Source of the DNA: Protea cynaroides
Lineage: Eukaryota > Streptophyta > Magnoliopsida > Proteales > Proteaceae
DNA length: 64,000 bases
Reading direction: 5' to 3'
Assembly: GCA_028583415.1 (NCBI GenBank)
Contig: CM053270.1
Location: 59,357,951-59,421,950, forward strand
Part shown: positions 24,401 through 34,672 of the stretch, one piece after another
Numbering within the stretch: the first letter of the stretch is position 1
Layout: each line of letters opens with the position of its first letter
Notes under the pieces: generated by a model
Told to the model about the DNA's origin: nothing
Database searches by the model: none
What the model saw: the letters and a program-made list of their open reading frames with translations, nothing else
Position numbers and translations under genes: made by a program

Positions 24401-27400
24401 TAATGTCTGGATGTTTTGGTGCCATAATATTACTTTTGCTGTTTTCAGTCAATTATGTTTAGGCAGATACACTTGTAGTATTGCCTAGGTTGGTATGCTT
24501 TAGCAGGTAGGGAGCTGCCTGCCCATTACCCAACATTTATCCTGCTTGTTTTGTTATCTATTTGCTGCTTTTGAAAGGAGATATCATGTTGATTAAGAAA
24601 GCACAGCTTTTAAATTGCTCGTCGGGTGTTTCTCTTCTCTCTTTGCTGGATAAATATATGTAATTTGAAAAATCTGAAACAGAATTTGCTCTTCAATGTT
24701 CGTAAGGATTATTAAATATTTCTTGTTCTTTCTGTCGATTGCATCAACATTGATGCAACCTGGGTTACGGAACCCTAAATTTGGGTTGATATGGGCCCAC
24801 AAGTGACAAATAGTTCAAAGTGATTAGTAGTGGCAGTTTCGTGTAAATATTCAGTACAATTTTGATAAACAGAATGGCACTTAGGAATTAAAGGGTTTTG
24901 TGTAAATTAGGAGGAAATTATCCTTAGTTGTAAATAGGAGAGTTCCTTGTCAACCTTGGGATTGTAACAGCAATGATGGTAAAACTGAACCTCTTCAGTT
25001 CGATCTGGCATCCAAAATTCACAACCAAACTCCGTGAGATTTTAGATGTACATTGCTAGCTGACTTTACTATGAAGCCCAACTGACACTCCGACAGTCAC
25101 CAATTAAACAATCTGGAGATTAATAATAAATAAAAAAAAATCCTGAAACTTATCCTGGCAGTAAAGCATGGAACCAGTTTAGTTGGAGGTTGGTAACTCC
25201 CAAGAGATTGGGGTTTAAGAGCTGAGGAGTGAGCACTTGGGTTCAGGTTGCCCTGGAGGAGTGTTCTAACCCTCAAATTTGAGACTGAATGGGTGGATCA
25301 AGAAGGAGATCAATCAAATCTTTCTCAGACCAATAGAGTCTACAGTTTATAGGATTGTAAGATCAGATTCCAGTACATCGAACTAGAAAACCTATTTCAC
25401 ATAATAAAATGAAAACAATTAGAACAAAAATAATTTTTATTTTGGTTTTTTGATGTGCCTGAAATGTGCAAATCACTGCAAATGTGTACAGTGACTTTGA
25501 AGATCTCAATAAACTACTAATTGACAAAAATAACCCCAACAAATAATAAAATGGGAACAATTAGAAAAAAAATAATTTTTATTTTGGTTTTTTGATGTGT
25601 GTGAAATGTGCAAATCATTGCAAATGTGTACAGCGACTTTGAAGATCTCAATACCTCAACAAATAAACAAAAACTCCTATCTGCCCCTATTGGACCGAAA
25701 GCAAGGCTTGGTCCTGGGTCCTCCCAGTTTGGTCTCCTGATTGGTCTAGGCGGTCCAGTCATGCAACTGCAACTGCTTCACATATTATTTCATTTCCCTT
25801 GCTGACATTTTTCTTATGTTTATGCGTATCTTTATTGGCTATATAATGGGTTTCCTTATCTTACAGGCTTTGGAAGAACAATATGGATCTGATGGCGTTA
25901 CTCAGCAAGGAAAGGAGCTGCTTCTGACTTCACTAATGAAGCTATTTGATTCCTTACAAGCTACATATAAAGGTTAAATTTCTTCTTGGCCCAGGATAAT
26001 TTTGTCTTCATTAAACGTGCACCCCCATTAATTTTCCTTCGTATTCATTGTAGTGAATTTCCTGAAACATACGTGAATTTAAATGAGTAGTAAGTTTGTT
26101 TTTGCTGGTTTACTGCTGCCCTGTCAATGCGTGGAGAGGTTTTTCTTTGATGCTGTAGCTAAAAGGATTCCTACTATCCTATACAAAGAACTAATTGATG
26201 TGCTTTATTTGGGTAGGTCAAATTGTTGGGGTCTTCTTCTTTAGAGGGAAAACTTGTACTGCGTCTGAATCAATGTTGGATGTGAAATTTAGTTCTCGAC
26301 CTTCTTCACGCTGGTTGGCGGAGCAGGCTGGCTCAAGTAACTCGACCACCGCTGCAGAGGTGAAGCTAGTTAGACGGAGCATTGCTTGGATAACGGGAAT
26401 CATTGTCCTTGTAGCAACTCTGCTTGGGGTGAGTTCTACAAAAATGATGTCCTGGTTGGTTGTCAATGCTAAATTAGCTTCTCTAACTACATTTTCATTT
26501 TCTTTAAATAGCGTAAGGATTTTCACTTGATAACCAAATATATTATCATGTTTGATGTGCTGGAAATTTTTAGAAGCCCTTGTTATTGCTAAACTTATCA
26601 CATCTTGGTTTGTGGAGACCGGAACTGCTACTAATTGGAATAAAAAAAGAAGAAACGAAAGCATCTAGTTTTCAAATGCAATTCTCATTTGGACAAGTAT
26701 TCGTAGTTTAGGATCCATGAGAATTTAGAATAAGATTTGCTGAGTTTTGTAAGAGAACTTTCATTTCTCGTCTATGGCCACCTTTACAATTTATTTGCTC
26801 ATTTATTTGTTGTGACATAAGCAATTTCTTATGAATTGTATTCAAGTATCCTTGCTTGCAGAGCAATGTGAAATCTACATAGAAGATTCCCTGTCTTTTC
26901 ATATCTTAAAATTATATTTGATTTTGGTTGTTTGTTACAACTGATAGGGTTGAAGAAAACTAGAAATTGGTTGCTACTTTCAGACAGGTTGAGTGAATAT
27001 CATTTGAGGTGGCAGGAAAAGGAAAAAAGAAAAAAAAAGAAAAAAGAAAAAACCACCCTATGATAAATGGTGAGAAAAGACATGCATAGCTTAGGACTAG
27101 TCAGTTTTAATAAGTATGTCTTCCAATAGAGCTGAGTGGGGAAGAAGATCCATGTATCCAACCCCATTTAGTTGGGATAAGCTGAGTTGAATTGAGTTGA
27201 GTTCTTATTTTGAGCTTTCTTCAAACTCTTATGTTCCTTGTTACCTAGGCTCGACACTATAATGATAGGTGGATCATCTCGGACATATGGTTGAACTTGA
27301 ATTATTGGGTCATGATGTAGACCTTTGTGCAAAAACTTTTGGTTTGGATCTGTAAGTGCATGATCATTGATGCACCGAATGGTGATAATGATCTAAGCTT

Positions 27401-27610
27401 TTGTATCTTTCATATTTAGATATTATGGTACATCTCTAAAGTACTTTAAATTTAGTCTTTGTTGTAGATGGATGAACCTACAAGTTTTAGAGGACTGGGA
27501 AGGTACTTACATTGTTTGGTTGTCTTTTTGTTGCTTTGCAGATCTACTTTCTTCTCAATATGCCCATCACCAGAGATACCCTTCTGTATTCTAATGTCAA
27601 GCTTGACTGA
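10549..27610 (+). CDS. type I membrane protein, plant DUF7794-like family, 375 aa
   Basis: Eleven exons: 10549-10599, 10728-10814, 11248-11343, 11442-11517, 11612-11710, 11840-11928, 12033-12137, 12252-12389, 25867-25972, 26217-26428, 27542-27610. They sum to 1128 bases with every phase consistent and GT-AG borders throughout. Residues 1-17 (MDLRVLILISILCVQIR) are a signal peptide. About 320 residues of lumenal domain follow, then one membrane helix at about 337-360 (ITGIIVLVATLLGIYFLL) and a 15-residue cytosolic tail ending YSNVKLD. This architecture matches a conserved plant membrane-protein family I recall as DUF7794, of unknown function. The single helix plus short tail also resembles V-ATPase accessory proteins (Ac45/ATP6AP2), but that is inference only. 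Intron 8, after residue 247, is 13,477 bp and filled with transposons. The protein is complete and shows no frameshift. Confidence 0.88.
12480..13075 (-). mobile_element. LTR-like fragment, inverted partner of 22780-23290
   Basis: Sequence here is, as reverse complement, closely similar to 22780-23290. Shared blocks include GGCCTTGTGA(T/C)AACGAGGTT, CCCTTGTTAATT, AATGATTGGCCTT, GTTTGAATTTTGAATTCAAA and TGGACCATGGGGCCCACC. It lies next to minus-strand Copia sequence and is probably an LTR of that or a related element. It is within intron 8 of the membrane-protein gene. Confidence 0.7.
14342..14705 (-). mobile_element. retroposon 3' end inserted in the Copia RT
   Basis: This 364-bp block separates Copia RT residues that are normally about a dozen residues apart (…FTQQEGYD and SIKILLPIAA…). 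It begins on the plus strand with a T-run followed by GGGTGAGTGAATAAA, the reverse of a LINE 3' end with poly-A tail. It is therefore a minus-oriented, 5'-truncated retroposon nested inside the Copia element. Confidence 0.7.
16205..16440 (-). mobile_element. second poly-T-headed retroposon tail inside Copia
   Basis: GTTTTTTTTTTGGGTAAG at about 16208 has the same layout as the insertion at 14342: a T-run, then GGGTRAG and a unique segment. It interrupts the region between Copia gag and integrase. Its right border is approximate. Confidence 0.5.
17001..18060. mobile_element. probable Copia leader/LTR-derived sequence, not resolved
   Basis: This block lies between minus-strand gag (ending 16996) and plus-strand integrase (from 18061). 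It has no coding match. It includes an ATTT microsatellite at 17104-17131 and flanks that read like LTR or leader sequence. Borders with the neighbouring elements could not be found by eye. Confidence 0.35.
18061..18430 (+). mobile_element. Copia integrase fragment in opposite orientation
   Basis: Plus-strand translation gives the GAG-pre-integrase/integrase junction: CGSCLRGKITKKPF, then ELIHSDVCGSINFQTEYGY, FITFTDDFSRYGYIY and YFRDYLKGARIIS. It is homologous to the integrase part of the minus-strand Copia at 15734-15486 but points the other way, so it derives from a separate insertion or a rearrangement. It is cut off near 18430, where a 45-base A-run follows. Confidence 0.85.
18432..18481. 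repeat. poly-A run of about 45 bases
   Basis: Almost pure A with a few G near the left side. It marks the junction between the Copia integrase fragment and the hAT-like element. It may be a retroposon tail or replication slippage. Confidence 0.9.
18490..22735 (-). mobile_element. dead hAT-superfamily transposon (DUF659-type transposase)
   Basis: Minus-strand frames contain parts of a plant hAT transposase. At 21067-20879 there is a DFGVTIMCDGW block typical of DUF659. At 20520-20188 there is an INDRWESQLMHPLHKVW block, continuing at 20118-19930 with SAYYLDPKYRY. In this family these appear in that order as CDGW, RW..QL.HPLH and YYL.P. The rest (19500-18640) is broken low-complexity Pro/Ser/His sequence. 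The long plus-strand open frames at 21168-21896 are antisense shadows. Stops in every frame and no clear C-terminal dimerisation domain make it a pseudo-element. The right end is marked by the CG-rich palindromes at 22495-22725; the left end is uncertain. It lies in intron 8 of the membrane-protein gene. Confidence 0.75.
22495..22725. repeat. cluster of TCTCGCGAGA / TCTCGGCGAGA palindromes
   Basis: Within 230 bp the palindromic words ATCTCGCGAGAT, CTCGCGAGATCTCG, CTCGGCGAGA and TCTCGCCGAG recur many times, mixed with GAAAAATAGCG and a GGTCGAGTTCTCGACC inverted repeat at 22512-22527. The block sits at the 5' side of the minus-strand hAT transposase. The most natural reading is subterminal repeats, the short binding sites that hAT transposases recognise near their ends; that reading is inferred. 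Confidence 0.75.
22780..23440 (+). mobile_element. LTR-like fragment with an adjoining partial direct copy
   Basis: 22780-23290 is the inverted counterpart of 12480-13075. Part of it is repeated directly at 23300-23450: both carry GAG(T/A)TAAAATAACTT, GGAAAAATAGTTT, a GGGTTTTTTTT run and GTTAATTTAATTTAATG followed by ATTGGCCTT. The second copy has lost the middle portion. The arrangement suggests remains of at least two insertions of one LTR family. Confidence 0.65.
23440..24240 (-). mobile_element. second Copia fragment (RT palm to RNase H)
   Basis: Minus strand, 24208-23834: EVCRLLRSIYGLKHASRSWN, then FGFEQNIDEPCVYK, LALYVDNILLIGND and FSMTDLGEASYNPGIKF, which are Copia RT blocks with the YVDN catalytic motif. 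23660-23440 continues into MHYGFDTNLEVELQ near RNase H. It is a paralogue of the Copia at 13590-14300 in the same orientation, truncated at 24240 on its 5' side. Frames are broken. Confidence 0.87.
25401..25652. repeat. tandem duplication of about 110 bp, period 142
   Basis: 25401-25510 and 25542-25652 are near-identical. Both run from ATAATAAAATG through AATAATTTTTATTTTGG, TGATGTG, GAAATGTGCAAATCA and GACTTTGAAGATCTCAAT. They are separated by 31 unrelated bases and lie in the last 500 bp of intron 8, upstream of exon 9. Confidence 0.9.
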
Positions 27611-29454
27611 ATTAAGAATGAAGCCCTGCACTGAGTTTTCCAACTGTGACAAAAGGATTGGCACTGCAGGGGGCTGCTGTATGCCCTCTAAATTCATGAC
27701 ATATTTGTTCCTCAAGACTGTGCTTTGGTTTGGTATGATCTTAGAATCGAGTCGGTTTTTGTCAAAGTTTGTAATGTTGTAATAATTACATTTTCCTCGG
27801 TTCTTTGCTGTTGAATGGCCTGCTTGGGCTCCTCTTAGAATTAGATATTAGAGTTGTAGGGTTTAGATGGCAGAACTGAAATTGTAAGAGTGAAATTCTA
27901 TTTATTTCTTGATAAAGTGCATTGTTGGGCAGTAGAGAAACTGGATCATCAAACCTATGTTGTTTTACTTTTTGGGTGGAAAAACCTCAGGTTATTATAA
28001 TGTGGAAAGTGTATTTGATAATACCATGTTTGGTCTTATAATGTAATTTAACAATAAAATCTTCAACAGAAGTATCTCATGTGTTTAGTTCTTGAAAATG
28101 ATCGTGTCTTATATTTTTTTGGGCTAAAAATCCAAAGGATTCACGTTTTACTGATCATTACCAAAATCATGGTTATGTTATTACCTGAACCAAATGCCAT
28201 TGGTTTTTACGTATTGAGCACTTCTTCTGGAAGGAGAATCTCATGGTTTGCAAGCAAGGTTTTAACTTTTGGTTTTCGGGGTTGGTTTTGGTCAGTCCCA
28301 AAAACTGAAATTTGGATAATTTGAGTGGAAATTTTGTCAAAACTTGAAATTTTTTCTATCAAATTCCGAAATTTAGTTTTGGTGGTCAAAAAAAATTGTT
28401 TTTAAGCTCAATTTTTAATCTTCGTCATATATTCATTAAATAATTTTCAAAAAATAAAAAAAATAAAAAATCTCCAATGATTTTTCTATGTTTATATCAT
28501 AGTATGTTAACCTAAAAATTAGAAATCAGCTTATGTTATATTTTTTTGGGTAAGAAAGCTTATGTTATATTTTTTGGGGTAAGTTTATGTTATATTGTTA
28601 TTAGTTATTATAATATTCTAAAACAGTATTTAATTCTCAAATTCATAAAATATGGAACTCCACTCAATATGAGTTTCGTGGCATATCTAATCCCCGAGTC
28701 GATTTCCATTGATGCTACCGATAAAGGTTTTCTGATTACATAACATATGCATTCCATGTCATAGTGTCAGACAGTTGGTTTGAAAGTCATTCACAGACCA
28801 AAGATATGTTGAATCATGAGCAGATGCGAGGTATCCCAACTTAGGAAATGACTGTGGAGGTGGAGGTTGAGGTGGAGTCTAAGGAGGATACCTGAAGATT
28901 GAGTCTACAAAAGATGAAGATTCACCATAGACACACCTATACGACCAATACGGGTCTACCCCCCATACAGAACTGATGTAGACCAACAAACCCCCACCCA
29001 AAACAAAACTCATGCTTTCCATTGTGCCAAAAGCTCTATATATCCATCTCTATTTTACAAGTACTCACAAATATATTTTGCCGGCATGTGAATCACTCAA
29101 TTTGGACTTGGTTGATTGTTATATATTTCAGAAGATTTATATGGAAAAAAAAAATTACTGCGAATTTTTGCTGCTATGAGTAAAAACCAAAACAAAAGTC
29201 TATTTCAAAATTTTTTTTAAGGTAGTTATTCATGTAATAATAGAATATGATCTTTTTAAAAATCATAACATAAATATGGGCCATTTATTTTTACAGTTTT
29301 TTTTTATTCTATATCATTCATAGTTGAGAGAGTGCTAGTAATGTTTATAATATTAGGTCGTTGTTACACATACATGAATTCGGATCACCTATATGGATAT
29401 ATAATGACCAGGGAATTTCATCACCATCAAAATGTAGTGTGAGACCCATTGAAT
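27611..29454. other. intergenic; RTE/SINE-like tail upstream and short repeats
   Basis: No gene seen. The 3' UTR of the membrane-protein gene should lie in the first few hundred bases. At 28260-28385 runs of CGAAATTT/AAATTTCGG-like words recur in both orientations, like the sequence at 1545-1690. At 28533-28600 GCTTATGTTATATTTTTTTGG is repeated about three times. Just upstream, within the last intron at 27145-27200, ACCCCATTTAGTTGGGATAA and a TTGAG microsatellite match the common 3' tail of plant RTE LINEs and SINEs. Confidence 0.5.
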
Positions 29455-29456
29455 AG

Positions 29457-29534
<78 letters not shown>
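29457..29534. repeat. (TA)n(TG)n compound microsatellite
   Basis: About 11 TA units pass directly into about 28 TG units. It is pure and therefore likely length-variable. It lies about 700 bp upstream of pTAC5. Confidence 0.95.
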
Positions 29535-29539
<5 letters not shown>

Positions 29540-29859
29540 GTTAACATGTATTAGAGATGTAACTAAATGTTTCTATTTTTCTTCAGTATAGTTTAGGAAC
29601 TTTTGAGTTCTGATATGTAAGGAGGACAATACAATGTAACACTAGAAGAACATATCAGTTTGGTATCAGTGTGGAAAATGATCTTCTCTTGTTTCCCAAT
29701 TCCCAATTCGTCCATTAGATTGAAATGCATAAGCATGCTTATCGAACATCCCAACTTATCCGATGGACGACTGGCACGACTGGACCATAGGAGAAGATCC
29801 ACTTCCACCTGGTTTGGCGGCTTTGGCCTGAGTGATGCCATTTATTTTGACTCTTCACT

Positions 29860-30090
29860 GGATTCAAATCGTCTCATCCTGAGATTCGGAAGGCGTGGCG
29901 GCGACTCCACTGGATGGTCGCCATGTGGGGGTGGATGAATCCGACCCCTCCGTTCGAGCCGACACTCTCTTGTCGGCTCGGCTTGTCGGCTCGAACGGAG
30001 GGGTCGGATTCATCCGACCTCCACATGGCGACCATCCAATGGGGTCACCGCCACGCCTCCCAAATCTCAGGGATGAGACGATTTGGATCC
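29860..30090. mobile_element. Mutator-like fold-back MITE with 9-bp target duplication
   Basis: A 231-bp inverted repeat: the left arm (29860-29963) and right arm (29983-30090) are about 100 bp each and roughly 90% complementary, joined by a 20-base loop containing TGTCGGCTCGG. Ends read GGATTCAAATCGTCTCATC and, reversed, GGATCCAAATCGTCTCATC. CTCTTCACT flanks it at 29851-29859 and 30091-30099. A 9-bp duplication with long terminal inverted repeats is the signature of Mutator-like elements. No transposase is encoded. It ends 152 bp before the pTAC5 ATG, so it is in the promoter or 5' UTR. Confidence 0.88.
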
Positions 30091-30212
30091 CTCTTCACTG
30101 GTCTTCGACGGTAGAGATCCCCGCTGGCGGAAGCAGGGGATGGATTCCCGCCATATCAGAACACGAACGTGTGGTTCAAACATCCTAACAAGTAACAGCT
30201 CTTATCAATTAT

Positions 30213-30238
30213 CATCACTCTCTCTCTCTCTCTCTTTC
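30213..30238 (+). repeat. CT tract before the pTAC5 start codon
   Basis: ACTCTCTCTCTCTCTCTTTC ends four bases before the ATG at 30243 and is presumably within the 5' UTR. Its position mirrors the CT tract before the gene at 10549. Confidence 0.8.
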
Positions 30239-30242
30239 TCCA

Positions 30243-33200
30243 ATGGCGTCTGCTCTTCCACTCCGTCTTCAATCTCCACCAAGATCTCCTCTTCCTCTGC
30301 TACCCAGACTTCAGTGCCCAGCAAAGCTTAAATTCTCTCAATTTCAACCCCACAGAAACTCAACATATCTTCTCCTCAGGGGATCTCAAATTTCTGCCTC
30401 CTCTTCGTCTTCTTCTTCTAATCTTTCCAATTGGGAGAGAGAAGAACAGAGGTGGCTCCGCGAAGAGCAACGGTGGCTCCGTGAAGAGCAACGATGGCTC
30501 CTCGAAGAAGCTCGTTGGAATTCTGAGCGCGAATTGCTCCTCCGCGAAATCTCCGATCTGAAGCTCCGGATTCAAGCCTCGGAGCGACAAAACACTGTGC
30601 AAGGAATTCCTGTCTCTGAAACCATCGCCAATATCGCCTCGCTGTTGCAGGTATTGAACGACGTTGATCTGAAGTCGAAAACTGCCAAAGTGAATCAGAT
30701 TGCGGAGAGTGGTTCTGGTCCGACTCCGATGATTTTGGAGTCGGAAAGCGAGGAGGTGAAGGAGATGGTTGTTGAGGAAATTAGGATGTTGGGCAGCAAC
30801 AAAGAAGGAAAAGTGGAGGCAAAGAAGGTGAAGAGGTCGTCCCTGAGAAAGGGCTCCGAAGGAGAAGACGTTCGAGCAATGCAGGTCTGCCTGCAAACCG
30901 CATTTCTTCTTGAAATTTAAACAAAGGCGAGTTTGTTAATTTAGCTCTTTCAACTTCCTTCCATGATCTTCTCTGTGAATTCTATGTTTCGTGAATTTTT
31001 AAGAAACGAAGGAAAAAACATCGAAAATTTACACTTAATACTGTTGGTAACTTCTTGGCAATAATTGTTCTTTCCGGGACTTGAGGCTTCAGTGAAGGAG
31101 AGAAGTGAAATGGAAAAAAAATTACAGCATAACTAGATGAACTCACGAATCTAAGACCACCAGAACTATTGGTTCTGTAAATTAGAAAAGCTGATTTACA
31201 TTACATGAGCTGAATTTTGAGTAATTTCATATGTAAAACTATTTCAGAGTGATATTATTTAGTACCAACTCTTGTTTCTAATCATCCATCAGAGCATTCC
31301 GATTCTATTAACAGGAAAGAGTTTTTCATTCTAGAGATATCATGGTAAATATTTGCTTGCTCTTGAGTCAAGCATGTGAGTTGATAACTTTCTATGTAGG
31401 TTTCGTAAAGCATGTTTTTCTTTCCAATTAATGATGGCTGTTGTTATGGCAGGAAGCATTGTCAAAATTGGGATTTTATTCTGGTGAGGAAGACATGGAG
31501 TATTCCAGCTTTTCAAGTGGGACTGAACGTGCTGTAAAAACCTGGCAAGTGAGTGGGTTTTTGTTCCATGATATTTACTGCCGATCCGGGAATACTCCCC
31601 TTATTTATCAGGAAAGAGAGCTAATATAGCCTGTTTTGAAATCTACCATGGAAGGAAGTTAGAAGTCTTATATAAATTTACTTGGTAGGCGGCATTAGGT
31701 GCTCCTGAAGATGGAATTATGAGTGCAGAACTCTTGGAAAGGTTATACATGGAGCAAACCATTGAAAGTGCTGGCTTCAAAGTAAACAAAAATCCAAAAG
31801 AAGTGCCTGATACTATGCCCAAGAAGGTATATCCAGTTGTTAACCCACTTCACCTTCTGATCTCTGGTTATTGGCATGCTAAAGTTTCTGTCTACTATTA
31901 GTCTGATCATGAGCCACAGGTTCTTCACCAACATATGATTTGTGGATTAGTAACAATAGTTCCATGGTTGACCAACTGAAACAATTTCAACACTATTTGG
32001 ACCTTGGATCTGCCAGACCCAAAATTTCCATGGTTTTGATGCAATTCTTACTATTATCGTGAAAATTCCAACTTTTGAGTTAAATAGGCATAGCCTCATG
32101 GTCATCAATATATCTCCATATTTTGATCAAACTGTTGTCTGCCACGAGCAGGAAATTCACTCTGCTTTGGGTGATCTTCAATGTGCTTTGAGGATCTTAT
32201 GTTTTTGTAGTTAGAAAACAGACAACTAGTCATAGAAAATGTATTGTCCTGACAATGGGAATTGTCTGAGCTGTATAACTTTTTGGACATAGCCTATCCA
32301 ATGGTACACCTTAAAAATTTACTATCCAGAATTTAAATTAACAATCATGTGGCCAGCAGGTACTTATAACAGGTGACTCTTCTAAATCCACAGAATAAGT
32401 ATTGATGTGAAGCAGTATGGTTCAATTGATCCTAGGATTGGCAGGACAGAAGTAGCTGTGGTAATTTATGCCGGCCAAGCTTGTTTTCCCCCTTGATCTT
32501 GTATTTGCTGTCTACACTTTCTAAAATCACCCATAGTGATTCATCACTCCGCTGGTAGTAAATATTATTGTGGATTGAGTGTTGGTTGTCAGTTTGGTAT
32601 GCATAATACCACTTGTCATCCTCTTGCCCCAGTTGCTTCAAGGACAGCTCCTTCCCAAGCTTAAAGGCTCTTGCTGCTCACACATCTGTTCCCCTTTTAT
32701 GAAGATTAATTGCTGCTAATAGCCTATGAACTTTCATCAAAGCCTGCTTCAAATTATTGGGAATTGCACCTCCACTGATGCTTTGAAGCTCTCTTGAGTG
32801 ACTCTATAAGTTTTTAGCCTGTAAGTTCATGAGTAAGTTGTTTCATGCTTGTTAGGATGGTGGAAATGGAGCTGCAGTTTCTTCTATGACAGAAATCTCT
32901 GAGATTCAGCAGACTGTTGTGAAAAAGAGTGATTCCACAGAGGTTGAAGTATCTCAACATAGAGTCTTCCTTCTTGGGGAGAACAGATGGGAAGAGCCAT
33001 CTAGGCTTGTGGGCAAGGACAAAAAGGTTGGTGGAAGCACAACCAGTGCCGTTGTAACAAACTGCCCTTCATGTCGTGGGGAGGGACGCCTATTGTGCAT
33101 GGGTAGGTAACTGTTTATAATTGCATGATTAGCTTAATACTTCTTTTTTTTTTGAAGGGGGTGGGGAATTGGACAATCTGGTGAAGTTTCAGAAATATTA

Positions 33201-33598
33201 ACAAATAAAGAAACAAACAACTAAAAATATAATAAAAGGACATCTCTATAGTTGCTCCATTTTTGCTTGATCAATCAGTTCTTCTAGCAAAACTTGGAGT
33301 GTAAATGTTGCTGCCCAAAATAATGTGCCTCTACTGGTGAGTAACGACATAACTATATGGCATTGCTTTGTCACAGAATGCGATGGAACAGGTGAACCCA
33401 ACATAGAACCACAGGTGAGAGGATTATTCATGGCCTTAAATCATGTTCCTCTTTTCTTTGTTGTGTTTTACATTAAATGACTTCTGGTTTTTGAAATTTG
33501 TCTTGCAGTTTTTAGAATGGGTAGATGATGGAACAAGCTGTCCATATTGTGAAGGCCTTGGGTATATCACCTGCGATTTGTGCAATCAGAAAGGATGA
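30243..33598 (+). CDS. PTAC5: pTAC5, plastid nucleoid protein with PGB-like and DnaJ zinc-finger domains, 416 aa
   Basis: Six exons: 30243-30884, 31453-31548, 31689-31826, 32856-33102, 33377-33414, 33509-33598; 1251 bases, all GT-AG, phases consistent. Residues 1 to about 55 are Ser/Pro/Arg-rich with few acids, as in a chloroplast transit peptide. Residues 64-92 form a coiled coil with Trp exactly every seven residues (64, 71, 78, 85, 92). About 195-275 is a peptidoglycan-binding-like fold (VRAMQEALSKLGFYSGEED, then RAVKTWQAALGAPEDGIM). The C-terminus is a DnaJ-type zinc finger with four CxxC pairs at 362/365, 373/376, 398/401 and 409/412. This domain combination and order is that of Arabidopsis pTAC5, a component of plastid transcriptionally active chromosome known to work with HSP21 under heat. 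Its length is slightly above the Arabidopsis protein (about 387 aa). The stop TGA directly follows the last Gly. The family call is from memory of architecture. Confidence 0.9.
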
Positions 33599-33739
33599 TG
33601 CAGATATGATATAGATATTCTTATACACGTACCTGTGCCCTTGTACTTTGTAATGCAGATAACTGAATGTCTTACCCTATCACAACATTCTAGTGATTGT
33701 AATTTTAGAATGAAATCAACTTTCAGTCATATTGGAAAG

Positions 33740-33942
33740 CCAGCCATACCTGCAGATACAGTGCTGGTGTCCTACACCACAGTGCTCATAGACTCCTACA
33801 ACTATGTGGGTGAGAGAGGGAGGGGCAAATTAAGGGGTGCAAATTTTTCACACAACAAAGACACAGAAGTTGAACCCTTGACCTCTGTGTTCTGTGTTCT
33901 TGTATTCTACTGTGAGGCACCGAACAACTGAGCAAGCAGTTG
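33740..33942 (-). mobile_element. tRNA-derived SINE
   Basis: The minus strand near 33935 reads TTGCTCAGTTGTTCGGTGC, a tRNA-like A box. About 45 bases on, AGGGTTCAACTTC is a B box (GGTTCRANTCC type). This is the internal RNA polymerase III promoter spacing of tRNA-derived SINEs. No cloverleaf can be completed, so it is not a tRNA gene. The 3' border is approximate and no target duplication was confirmed. Confidence 0.6.
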
Positions 33943-34433
33943 TCTTCATAATGTTGCTATTTGATCAACTGGACATCTTAATGACTGGTTTCAGAGCATA
34001 CTTATTGAACCCTAATACAAGAAACTTCTGGATGTGATGCATTAGGTGGAATGATCATTGCATTAAGGTTTGGGAATATGTAGAATGAGCTCCAATTCAG
34101 ATGAAATTAATGCATGTTAAGAATAATGGTACCCCAGAACTTCTTGGTCACCAAATTATGAATGAATGGTAGATGTGGTCTTGTAATCCATTCATTAAGG
34201 CAGTGCATCACCTTATGATGTAAATTCTGTATTATTCAAAATAAAATGACGGGTGCACACCTTTGCATTTGACCATAATGACATTAGCCATCGATTTCTA
34301 GTGTCATTACATTGGCCACATGCCTCTAGCTGAAAATGCACATTATCTTAATCTGAACTGTAATGGCAGCGATATTGGGCATTCACAATCGACAAGCTTA
34401 CTTGGAGTTATATTTACTTCTTCTTTTTCTGCT

Positions 34434-34672
34434 AACGACGGGTATCTAGACCTTAGGCCTGACTAATCCCGCAAGCCCATATTGACCCCACAACCGAATG
34501 GACTGAGTCATTCCAAAGTTGAATGAGAACCATTCCACATACACCCATGGCAGGAAAGAAAGAGCACTTAACACCCACGTGTGAGTGACCCCAAGGCAAT
34601 AAGAAGAGTCGAACTCAGTACCTTCCGCTTCCTGAGGCATATGTTCCTTGCCAACTCAGCTACCCACATAAT
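34434..34672 (-). mobile_element. Au-like tRNA-derived SINE
   Basis: The minus strand starts GTGGGTAGCTGAGTTGGCAA (A box) near 34671, with TACTGAGTTCGACTC (B box) about 45 bases downstream. The 3' part contains GCGGGATTAGTCAGGCC and ends near GATACCCGTCGTTAG, which resembles the plant Au SINE 3' end as I remember it. It is about 240 bp. It lies between the convergent pTAC5 and glutathione reductase genes. Confidence 0.7.

Noticed and set aside
34446..34671. A possible tRNA gene (A and B boxes)
   Set aside because: No acceptor stem or cloverleaf can be formed; the layout and 3' end fit a SINE.
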